From Plenodomus lindquistii (Eukaryota > Ascomycota > Dothideomycetes > Pleosporales > Leptosphaeriaceae), in contig JANUWI010000005.1 in the NCBI GenBank assembly GCA_025504975.1, positions 1,302,001 to 1,366,000 on the forward strand: a DNA stretch of 64,000 nt, read 5' to 3'. The first letter of the stretch is position 1, and each line of letters opens with the position of its first letter. This document shows positions 10,273 through 19,984 of this stretch, piece by piece. The notes under the pieces are model-generated. The model worked only from the letters and a program-made list of their open reading frames with translations, searched no databases and was not told the origin of the DNA. A program made the translations under genes and the position numbers.

Positions 10273-11660
10273 TTACTCGCCCCGCATGGCGGAATCGAAG
10301 TACTCCTCGATAAGGTACCTATGATTTTGTAAGACCATGCCCACGTCCAAGACTTTGACGTTATATTCCACTGCGTATGCCTTGCCTTAGTTCACGCGAC
10401 TCTTTGGTTCGAGATGCTCAAACTCTGTGGAAGGTTGAACCAGTATCGAGTACTTGGTCAAATGCTCTCCAGATAGTAGTCTAGGTGCTTGAGGCGTGGT
10501 ATGTATCAGGCCATGATCTCTCATGATCAAACCAGGTTTCGTGGCGCCTTGCCTCTTGTACGTTTGAATCGGACTATGTTGCAATCAGGATCACTATAGC
10601 CACTATCAATGCCTCTTGATTGACATACATGCATTGACTAAATGAACCCTTGTTTCGCACAACAACAAATCTTCGTATCTCACTGTAGGCTATCTCGTTG
10701 CACCGAACCATACAGAAGTGTGTTGAGTTGCGCGTTTTGCCATGATCAGTAATACCAGCAGGCTCAGTCCAGAGCATTTTGAAGACCTAATGTATGTCAA
10801 CACAACCCCAGAGTTGTTGTGGCAAGCTACCAAATTAAGAAAGAGCTCACCCGGCCAAGAACGAAGAAGGCGGGTTGATGCTTTGGGATGACCCGACGGT
10901 AGCCTATAGTCTTATTAGTTGTACCAACTTATATTAAAATCGACCTTACCTGGATCTAATTGCTCATGTGATTGACTTTGGTTGGGATCTATTTGGAGAT
11001 ATCTTCTCTCTAAACCACTTATGTGTGTCTGTACATGTAAGGGTAATGCGGCTACGGGTTGCCGCGAAGTTTGCGAAGGTGAAGTGGCGGATGGTTGAGG
11101 CGCACTTGATGAAGTATTGACCAAGGCCGGTCCATTGTAAAGGGGTTGCTTGGAAGAAGACGCATAGGATGTGCCACCGTAACCTGGGCTCGACCCGTAG
11201 TTGTTCGTTTGTACCCCTCCTTTATCTTGATGTCCAGCTGTGGGCTGACCCGAAGTCATATAATGGTTATACAACCGCGAAGAAGTATTGCTAGTATCAT
11301 GGTAGCTAACTTGACGTGGCACGTAATTATTTGGCCTCGACGATGAGGAAGGTGCCGCTGTAGTAGAACTTGCGTCCGCGGGCGTATCGCGGCTGCTGGT
11401 AGCGTGGGGTAACGTTATTTGTGTTTCAATTCCAGTACGGGGAATGCTACGCAATGGTAGCCACCTTCGAGACACAAGGCGGAAGGACGCTTCGCGACCC
11501 ACATCGTTTCTTGCGATGGTAGGGTTGGTAGGGCAGTATTCCCATATGCTTGCTGGCCGGGCCCGGCCTAGAGGGTCTCCAGGATGGTACCATCTTCTGC
11601 GATCAAATATGTATAATGGCGTTCATGCGCAGCGGACCATTCCCATGGAATAAATGAAAA
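10273..11660 (-). pseudogene. DUF6590-domain gene 2, degenerate
   Basis: Homology runs from PWEWSAAHERHYTYL (about 11655) to the end of the domain. Recognisable 3' exons end at 10950, then 10903-10851, 10786-10629 and 10573 onward. They encode LDPGYRRVIPKHQPAFFVLG, R-VFKMLWTEPAG, YSEIRRFVVV, C-IPIQTYKRQG and LEPKSRVN. A TAA at 10387-10389 then interrupts the conserved SRVNF.K.YTVE block, yet the same frame continues as GKAYAVEYNVKVLDVG to a second stop at 10273. No in-frame ATG precedes PWEWS. The 5' exon join is unclear, and a TAG follows ILETL. Two introns match positions in copies 1 and 3; a third (10787-10850, inside GR|VF) is unique to this copy. The gene is probably a pseudogene; use of the truncated product cannot be excluded. 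It diverges from coiled-coil gene C. Confidence 0.75.
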
Positions 11661-12065
11661 TGGGGTGAATTTTCTCGTGAAAAAAGAGCCCTGTTTAGGG
11701 CCGGGACGCTGTGGGCAGAGGCTGAGGGAGGTGAAGGTATTGACTAGAATTTGAAGCTAACCACCCATTCAGGGGGGCGACTGTAAGTCACCTAGCACCC
11801 TAGCTGCCTAAGTTAGTCTACTTGCCGTTCAAGCGTGGCCGCGCCCGCGCTTTGCTCCGTGTATGTTGCGCAACAACACCATCACACCGTCGCTCTGGAG
11901 TCAAGCCATCAACGTATATTGCCTGCCCACATTGATTCTTCTTGTGGATCTCTGTACATCAAAATCTTGCGCGAATACTCGACACTGTTGTAGTCAGACC
12001 CCCTGTGGGGGTGAATTGCGATTAAGAGTGGAAGAGCGCGCAGGCCAAAATTAATCTCTACTACG
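11661..12065. promoter_or_regulatory. Divergent intergenic region, DUF6590-2 / coiled-coil C
   Basis: About 400 bp between two head-to-head genes that are both degenerate. It corresponds in position to the shared promoter of the other two pairs. No specific site is recognised. Confidence 0.3.
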
Positions 12066-13361
12066 ATGGACGGTCTTATGCACAACTTTGAGCGTAAACA
12101 GCGTCTGGAAATAAACTCACAGCACAATGATGAAGGTCTCAGCGGCATTTGTAAACTGGAAGGAGAAATTGGGCACACGCAGGGACCACAGAGCGTGAGC
12201 ATAGGCCTGAACATGTCGCCGTCGACTGATGAAAGACTCAAGAGCATCCTAAAATCGCCAACAGTGCGCTTCTCCCAAGCACTGGGACCATCGGAGAACT
12301 TTGAGATACCGAAGAAGATCGCTCCGCTGGAAAATCTCCCTGTCCCTCCTTCCCCACCTCCCCCACCTCCGCCTAACGCAATACCGCTGCCTCCAAGTCT
12401 CTTTAACAAGGAGATTGAGGCTGATAAACATCTGAACAAGGCTGCCTACCAATTATACACCAAGTTCATTGATGCACTTGCAGCATTCGTTGATCTGCAG
12501 GGAAGTGTCATCAAGAACCGGGTGGCCATTCAAGAAAAGCGACAAGAGATGAAACGCTTGCGCGGGAACGTAGCCCAATGCGATATGATGATATTCGATC
12601 ATCTTCGTCAGCGTTTGGCAGGTGCGGCGTCCGCGGAAGACGAGCAACTCTTCGTACTCTTTGAGGCTTCACAGGCTGCGCGTGATCAAGCAGGACCGAT
12701 GGAGGCCGAATACGAACCTCTGGAAGTGCAGCTAGGCGCACAGGAGAAGGACTTGATGGGCAAGTACGCTGAGCTTGAAATACGTTTCGAGCGGTTCTTC
12801 AAGCTTAAAGCGACTTCAACTGTTAAAACCTCAGTCCCTTCAGAAATTGAGTACCAGGATTCAACAGCACCCTCAGAGTCAGACGAGCAAATTTAGGAAA
12901 ACCAGACTTCCCGAGTGCCCAATCTATTCTAGGGTGCCGTCGTTGGAGACGGTGTTAAAGTTGGACAACTGCCAGTACCAGCAAGCCTATATCCACGTGC
13001 CGACCCTAAAACAATAGGCTCCTTGGATTCGAGGAAGCCAACAATATCAGATGAACCGCGGGAACTCGTACAACACTTTCGCAGTAGCGCAACAGGCGAA
13101 GACAAGACACTACCTGCCGAATTTCTCAGTATAGTCGGTACAGATGATATTGAAATGAACAACCCGTAGCAGATGGAAATAAATCGACGCAACATATCCC
13201 ACAGCTTGACTGGTGTAGCATCTAGCGACCTGTTCGAGACGCTTAAAAGTCTAGATGCGCTGCCTGACGATGTTTAGGAAGATCTACGATTACAGGCGAC
13301 GTTTTACTTTTACTGGAACGGGATCTCCAAACTCGATCCGCTCTACAAGAGTATCTTGTGA
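12066..13361 (+). pseudogene. Coiled-coil family gene C, interrupted by TAG codons
   Basis: The intact 5' part (12066-12896, 276 codons) has the family layout: a leader, a proline-rich stretch (LPVPPSPPPPPPPNAIPLPP), a charged coiled coil, and the core GPMEAEYEPLEVQL at residues 210-223. The frame stops at TAG 12894-12896 but continues with protein-like content (for example HFRSSATGEDKTLPAEFLS and SSDLFETLKSLDALPDDV). Further TAGs occur at 12930-12932, 13167-13169 and 13275-13277, and a TGA at 13359-13361. All four TAGs could come from CAG by a C-to-T change in a CpA context, the preferred change of repeat-induced point mutation. A truncated 276-aa product remains possible. The divergent DUF6590 partner is also broken. 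Confidence 0.6.
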
Positions 13362-16155
13362 TGTTTGACGGTACTGGTGACCGGGTAAGCCGATGGATAT
13401 TGCATCAATTGCGATATTCTAGACGATAAGTATATTTCCTCCGAAGAATGATTGCGGCGGCAGCTCCAGGAACTCAAGACTGGGCTTTGCTCGTGCTTGG
13501 CTAGTGGTAGAATGACTAAATGGGTCACGGGCATATGTATCGTCAAGGCTCGATCGAAACTGTTAGCAAAAGTCTGTTGAATGCGCAACCCGAGCCTGAG
13601 CTCGAACTCTTTAGCACACTTGGGATAACATGATATTTAGCATGCATTGTCACTTTGACTTTTATCTTACATATGAGTTTGACTATACTAAAGACAAATG
13701 AGGTCTGGCTCTGATCTATCCTCTCTTAGGTTTCATGATTCATGAATACACTTAGCGTGCTTACGAAAGGATACCCTGCGACGCATGTGAAAACGACGTG
13801 TTCATCTTACTAGTTAAAGCCTTAGATCTTAACTCTGTGTGGTTCAATTGGGGCTGTGCTTGGTTTGTTAGCGTTGTCCCAGTAATGCAGCAATTACACG
13901 AGACTTGCGGAGAGGCAGTGTCTTCTGCAACTATAAATCCCAGACTCAGATACGATGGACTGCCGCCTTTAGCCTAGAGTGCGCCTTTAACTCTTAGAAA
14001 AATGCACGTATGTACAGCGCAAGGTGTTTGCTTGCAAATCCAAGTTTATGATTAAAGCCACAGGGCTACTCTCGGCCGCGCTCCTGCTCGGCAGTCTAGG
14101 TGAATCTAAAATCCCATTTACAATAGGATATGAGGGTAGCCCTTTTCGATCGTGGATCGGCTTGTTGTCCAATTGCATGGCGTTTCAATCCGCGTCTCAA
14201 TCTATGGTCTCGGACTTCGGCAAGGTGTTTAGCACAGGTCCTTGCGACTTGAGAGGGAGGGGGTAGTGATGTTGATTCCAGATCTTTTGGTGGTGCATTA
14301 TTACATACTATCATTCAAAATGCACTTAATCGCGCGTGGTTGCGAATGCATCTCTACGGAACAGTTCGAGACCTTGGCTTAGAAGCGCCTAGGACGCTTA
14401 TGATCTGTCGCACTGCATGCCGCTCGTGCAACGCCATCGTCTCTAGCTTGAGCGTACGAGCTTTGAGAGGCAGGTTCTTAGAGCCCTTCGCAATACTGCA
14501 TAAGCCCAAAATGATGGGTGTGGTCGATCTTATGCTTCCTGCTGAAGATTGATGAATCTGATTACCTATTTTCTGGTTTCCGCCCCGTATCGCATAGACC
14601 TAGAAAGAGGCAATCTAATGCGAGTGATTGGCACAGCTGCATCAAGGAAGACATCTACCTAGCTTGGTGTCTTGCCTAGTTAGGCAAATGGCTTCTAGCC
14701 AGTAAGACGATACAACGCAACCGTACGGTGCATTTGCTTGTCAGAAGGTCATGCGGGGATTCGTCATGCATTTCCATTCCTGCACTACATGCAGGCCAGA
14801 TGAGAGGCGCCCGCTTACCCGAAGAGACTACCCCAAGTGAGAGGACAAATCATAGCAAGCTGTCAAGACACGGCAACTCGGTCAGCCTTCGTTCAAGTGG
14901 GTGAGAAGATAGGAGACGTGAATTCTGACTGGATAGTTTATGGTGGAGAGGCAAACGCGTTGGTTGCCTTGGTGTCATGATCTCTGAGTTCACTGCTTAT
15001 CTTGCGGCTCTGGCCCCACTTTTGTATGCCGGAAATGTCGTTCCGGGGAGTGATGCACTCTACGGTTTATGATGCCGACCCGAATAGCCCCTGTGGTCAT
15101 TCGGCTGGCGACCGGGTACGGATAATTATGCGAGGGTTTCACTCCTGCGGTGAGCAGTGTTGCAAAGAAGAGGCCGGATCTGGAGTTGTTATCTTCACAT
15201 TCTCGCACATGTTTAGTCATACCACCTTAGCTCATCTTCAGGTTCGCCATCAGCTGTAAAAGTCACATTTTAAATAATTCTTAAGCCTTCCGATCAGATC
15301 ATGTGTTTTCGAATAGCAAAAATCATGACGGCCAATATCTTGAAGCGGACAAAGACCAGATACGTTTGGGGGCAATGCCACCATACATTCCTCATGCACT
15401 TGGTGTTATGACTTAGAAACCAAACAAGAGGATGTACTTAGGTATCAAGATATTGTACTATTTATACTTCTTGCGACCACCGCATGGGAAAAGGTCAGTG
15501 GTCACTTCGGCACGTGATTCGATATGCGTTACGGGACACCATCTCGAGAAATCCATACACATAATAAAATAGCTGGACTTCGGGTACCAACGATGTGAGA
15601 CTACTGGAAGGATTAATTGCCGAGCTGAGCAACATCGGCATGGGTATGACTTGCAAAAGCCGCAATTGGCCTCGGAGCCTCAGCATGCAGGCGTATGCTT
15701 GGTTCAGCTTACTACCTCGACTAAGCTAAATTTACACCGGTAAAGTCGGCAATATGGTGTTTTTGTCTCTTGTACTTGGAAAGTCCAGAGATACCCAGGT
15801 AATCTGACCAGCTCGGCGATCTAGCAAATTCGAACGTCACCACATTGAAGACTACCTTGCAAAGAGAGAGCGATTTCGACCCCACGTTTGCGCAATGCTA
15901 GCATGCGCGCCCAGTAAACTTGGTGCCCCTTGAGAGGTAATGGAAACTACTTGTTGTACTAAAGCTACTCCACGATTCAGACACGGTGCAACCATCGACC
16001 TGCAAGTTGCTATAAGGAACCCAACTGGAACAAATTTGAACAAGGAAAGTGGGGAAGAACTAACAGTGACAGCTCATGCCGGTTGTTGTTGAAGAAATGA
16101 TGACCAGCCGCCACGAATCTCTTAACAGCGAGTGAGACCTTCCACACACCAAAAT
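13362..16155. other. Intergenic, 2.8 kb, no gene supported
   Basis: Only short frames occur. Two begin with stretches resembling secretory leaders (14024-14266, containing MIKATGLLSAALLLGSLGES; and about 14978-15052, MISEFTAYLAALAPLLYAG). The second is terminated quickly, and neither shows a domain or a continuing exon series. They may be remnants of small secreted-protein genes. Confidence 0.4.
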
Positions 16156-17817
16156 TCATGCTCGGTGATAATGTAGTATCTTGCTTAACACTAGTCTCGG
16201 ACGGAACTTGCGCCACATTGAGCCTTGACTGTTGATGGAATTATCACATGGACGAAGATCCTCATGTTGTTGTTTCTCTATGTGGTTTGGGAGCGCGAGA
16301 GCTGGCTGCGGTCGGCTTTCTAGGTTGCGCGATGCTACTCCACAGGGAATATCAGACTCAGCGTCCGGCGGATTCCCAGGACGGGCTGAGACCAAAGGCA
16401 AGTGATTACATGTACTGGGATCAATATCTTTGCGTTCATCCTGGCCTGTTGAGATGATTGGATGCATCTGGTGGCCGAAATTCGTTGATACTCCCAATTC
16501 AATCACTCCAGATGTTGATAAACTCTTGTCACGGTTAAGAAAGCGTGCTGGACAATCTTTGCTCTTCAGCTGATCGATTACAATATTGTTGCGCGGCCCA
16601 GGTCCAGGATCCGAGCAGACTGATACATGGCTGAGGTCCCTTTTACCATGAATAAGTTCTCCTGTGCTATCAGGTTTCTTGTGTGGCCCCGCTTGAGCAC
16701 GACTGATGTGCGATTCGGGGCCTGCAGATTCCCACGCCCGCACAATATTATGGTAGATCCACGGTTGTAGCAAGCCTTTTTGTAGGTAAATAAGAAGCCA
16801 TTCGCATGTTTTTCGACCGGATTTGACGTCGATACGCCAATTCGTCTCATGATCTTCAGTATACGCACGATCCATTGCCCATGTCAATGCTTTCACATCT
16901 TCGTCTGATTTTGAAGCAGCGAAGCGAGTGCGCGCATCCACGGATACTTTGGTCATCTTGTTCGCTTCTTCAATCTGCAGTCGATGTGCTTCGCTTTCAA
17001 GCCTGGTTGTCTGTTCTGCAGCACTACAATATGCTGTAACATAGGAGGGTAATATTGAGAGATCCATCTCGTTCGTTTCCATCGCTGTTCCATGAGCTTC
17101 TTGTTTTTCGATACGTGTAACTTGCTCCTGTCGCAAAACATCGGCAGTCTTTTGCCAAGAACCGAGCTCAGCCAGCACCATGTTCAGATCGCGTCGAGTA
17201 GCTGTGATGTCGAATGTGATTTCTTGTCGCGGCCAATCTGGGGGCGTATCGTATGATTCATAGACTTTGGGCGGTTCCTGAGTATATACTGTAGGGCGAA
17301 CGTCCTTCTGTAGCGCTGGCGAAATGGTTGAAAACGGGGTCGATTGATCGCATTGCGTTGGCTGATCCTTCGCAACTTCGCAGTGATCAGGTATCGAAAC
17401 CTGTAAACCAAGTTGATAGAAGCTTGTCTCTTTGTCCATGAAAACCCATTCAGCCCCTGTCAAGTCACGTTCCATCTGCAAATAATTCGCCTCCATCTCC
17501 CCGAGGAACGTCCTCATTTGCTCGACCTTGTCATAGGCATCACGAAGTGGTTCTGGTAAAGTTTTGTCGTTCTCAACAGCATATTCCCGAAATCGGTTCA
17601 TGAACACAGCCTCCGCGTTCCCAACTTCCAGGCGACTGAGACGTACTTTACGACTGGTTGTCCTGACAGTCTCACGTTGGACAAGGAGGTCCCTTCGAGC
17701 TGAAGCTATGTCGTTCTGTGCGTCTTGCCTATCCTGAAGTTCCCTTCTAACTCGATCCAGGAGTTGATTTGATTTTGAGGCATAATATACCGTTGAAACG
17801 TTCTGGTCGTGAGCCAT
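16156..17817 (-). CDS. Coiled-coil family protein D (function unknown)
   Basis: A single open frame of 553 codons starting MAHDQNVSTVYYASKSNQLL. From residue 14 it is a nearly continuous charged coiled coil. The family core LGEMEANYLQMERDL lies at 105-119, aligned with GPMEASYDALEMEY of gene A. After a Pro/Ser linker a second helical region runs from about residue 210 to 360 and includes CEWLLIYLQKGLLQPW, similar in position to QWLDDQLSEMP in gene A. The C-terminal 180 residues look disordered and end in a basic stretch (WRKFRPRLVLSKILHYHRA). No membrane segment or catalytic motif is evident. It is divergent from the DUF6590 gene at 18606 and intact, as is that partner. Confidence 0.75.
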   Translation of the reverse strand: MAHDQNVSTVYYASKSNQLLDRVRRELQDRQDAQNDIASARRDLLVQRETVRTTSRKVRLSRLEVGNAEAVFMNRFREYAVENDKTLPEPLRDAYDKVEQMRTFLGEMEANYLQMERDLTGAEWVFMDKETSFYQLGLQVSIPDHCEVAKDQPTQCDQSTPFSTISPALQKDVRPTVYTQEPPKVYESYDTPPDWPRQEITFDITATRRDLNMVLAELGSWQKTADVLRQEQVTRIEKQEAHGTAMETNEMDLSILPSYVTAYCSAAEQTTRLESEAHRLQIEEANKMTKVSVDARTRFAASKSDEDVKALTWAMDRAYTEDHETNWRIDVKSGRKTCEWLLIYLQKGLLQPWIYHNIVRAWESAGPESHISRAQAGPHKKPDSTGELIHGKRDLSHVSVCSDPGPGPRNNIVIDQLKSKDCPARFLNRDKSLSTSGVIELGVSTNFGHQMHPIISTGQDERKDIDPSTCNHLPLVSARPGNPPDAESDIPCGVASRNLESRPQPALALPNHIEKQQHEDLRPCDNSINSQGSMWRKFRPRLVLSKILHYHRA

Positions 17818-18605
17818 GCTGATTCAAGGGTGCAGCCGAGACGACTGGCGTTGTTGACATCTGGATGCGGAAGAGAATTCCCGTGTACAAGAGTAAAAAT
17901 GACCAGAGGCACAGTGTAGAAGGTGTGTTGAGTTCTTTGCGCAAGGATTCACGCGTTTCCTTCAAAGAAAGCTTGCGAAGCAGCGAGGTTCACGCGACAC
18001 CTATACCCAAAGGCTCCGTTTGGACGCGTCAAGTCACCAGTCGGTACCCGGAGATTGGAAAAGTTGTGATACAAAAAAAGAAGGCAGTCGCGGACTAGGA
18101 TCGTTATTGGTCGGATCCTTTGGAGCTGCGAAGAAGGCGCGTTTCCTGGCGTTCAGCGCGTGGGAGAAGGCAACAAATGCGATATGAACACGCCTCATGC
18201 GTACAACCCTGTAGCTTATCTGCGCTCAGTCGTATTCACTTCATTGGCAGACGGCCGAAGCATGTCCCACGCCCCTGGTCCCGGGAACTGCGACGCGCAA
18301 TTTAATACGTGCTAAAGCTGTATAGCGAGAGAAAGCTGATCGGCAAGGGTGTACATCAAAAATATGCAGCCCTGTGGTGCCGGAGAGCCCGATTTGTATG
18401 CATCTGCATCTGCGGGTGGTTGTGAAGGTATGATGATGTTCCAATGGAGGTGATTTTCTTCAATCACAGGACCCACTGCCAGAACCCTACTTGAGCAGCC
18501 CTCAGCCAACCAATCTGCAGAGCCGCATCACCAACAAGTTTAAGTATTGGATAGAGCGCATGTGAAGTATTGGTGGAGATACCTTGCTCGAATGTATCGC
18601 ACAAG
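17818..18605. promoter_or_regulatory. Shared divergent promoter region, coiled-coil D / DUF6590-3
   Basis: 788 bp between head-to-head genes and the longest of the three equivalent spacers. No gene is seen inside, and no individual regulatory motif is assigned. Confidence 0.35.
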
Positions 18606-19612
18606 ATGGCGAACAGCAACTCGCCTTGGATCTGGAGTGCTGATTATCAGGATTACTACTATGTAACGTATGATGCGTACAGTCAGTATCGGATTTCCAG
18701 CTTTGGTGTCACTGAGACATGATGATGGGCGCTGACAACTCTACAGACCGGCCAGTCTATCATTGGAGTAAACAGATGCAATCCAATATCAATTCACTCT
18801 ACAGGATGGATTCTGGCACATCGCCTACGCCAAATGTGCCGCAGGCGTCTGAAACTGGTACGACGTAATCGCAGGTTATGGTATCAGCCCATGTGACTAA
18901 AACAGGTCTTCTAGCAGTACCAGAAGCCGTGCGTAACTTGAAGGACTTCATCGCTGGTACACCAGAGCAAGGTACATGCGATCGACTCGACTCGAGTGAG
19001 TCCTGAGGCCACACCCGTATCCCTGCTCTAACAATACCTACTACAGGCTATTTCATGCGCACTGGCGCAGATTGCCGCGCCTTCTTTGTGATAGGTAGAG
19101 TGTTCGCGATGCTTTACATCGACAGTGCTAGCGGCACTTCAGAGCACGATCTGAACAACGACGCGTATACCGTTGTTCGCTTTGGCGGAGTAGCGTACTC
19201 CACGATCCGTCGCTTTGTAGTTGTGGAAGTGAAACATGGTTTCATCAATGCCTGGTAGGATACATCCAATGGAAGTTGCGAGGACCTTCGCACTGACCTT
19301 TACAGTGGAATCGGTACCTATTCTGGGCGAGGTGTCCTCAAGCCGGGCTGCGTCCCAAAAGAGCACGCCATCGTCTATTCTGCGGGAACGAACCCAGCTA
19401 GTTGCTACATACCTGGAGAGTATGAGAGCGGCATGGACAAAGAGCCCATCCAAATCGATCCAGTCAACAGGGGAATAACTTTGAGCTTTGATTCTCGTAT
19501 CCGATTTAGCAAGACATATCCTATCGAGATGAATGTCAAAATCAAGGACATTGGTCGTGTCAACCCGGCGTACCTCAGCTTGCTTTTGCAGTATTGGCGT
19601 GAAGAGCGGTGA
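18606..19612 (+). CDS. DUF6590-domain protein 3 (short form)
   Basis: Five exons, 18606-18681, 18747-18857, 18906-18995, 19047-19254 and 19306-19612, give 263 aa with consistent phases and GT-AG introns of 48-65 bp. The N-terminus MANSNSPWIWSADYQDYYYV aligns with PWEWSAAHERHYTYL of copy 2. The DUF6590-type domain fills most of the protein: LDSSYFMR, FFVIGRVFAMLY, YSTIRRFVVVEVKHGF, GTYSGRGVLKPG, RIRFSKTYPIEMNVKIKDIG. It lacks the long disordered segments flanking the domain in copy 1. Introns before the domain (phase 1) and after the RRFVVV block (phase 2) match copies 1 and 2. The gene pairs divergently with coiled-coil gene D. Function unknown. Confidence 0.85.
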
Positions 19613-19984
19613 GGCAAATGCTCAAACACGTGTTCCTTGTCTACCATCCAGCTATTCCCGGTTTTCCTTTAATTTTGTCAGTACCATATACGTTCACGGC
19701 CGACGCTTGCCATAGTCTCTCGTAGTCACGCAATAAACTGGATTTCTTGATACTTACATCTTGGAGCAGCAATAACACAGGTCGGGGTACACGTATAAAG
19801 ACGCGATGGCTCTAGGACATAAGTAGCAAGTGCAATGAAGGAGCATCGCAGGAAGGGGAGGTGTCGCGGTCAGCGGGCCAAATAAGCGTACGTAGATGCG
19901 TCCTTATGCAAGGAAGTCTTAGATTGCTACTCAAGGCATGCTGTCACTACTTCCTCACGTAACCAGCAGAAAGACCTTTCGGGA
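19613..19984. other. Intergenic between converging genes
   Basis: 372 bp between the 3' end of DUF6590-3 and the 3' end of DBP9. Nothing recognisable. It marks the boundary between the accessory-looking left part and the conserved genes to the right. Confidence 0.5.
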
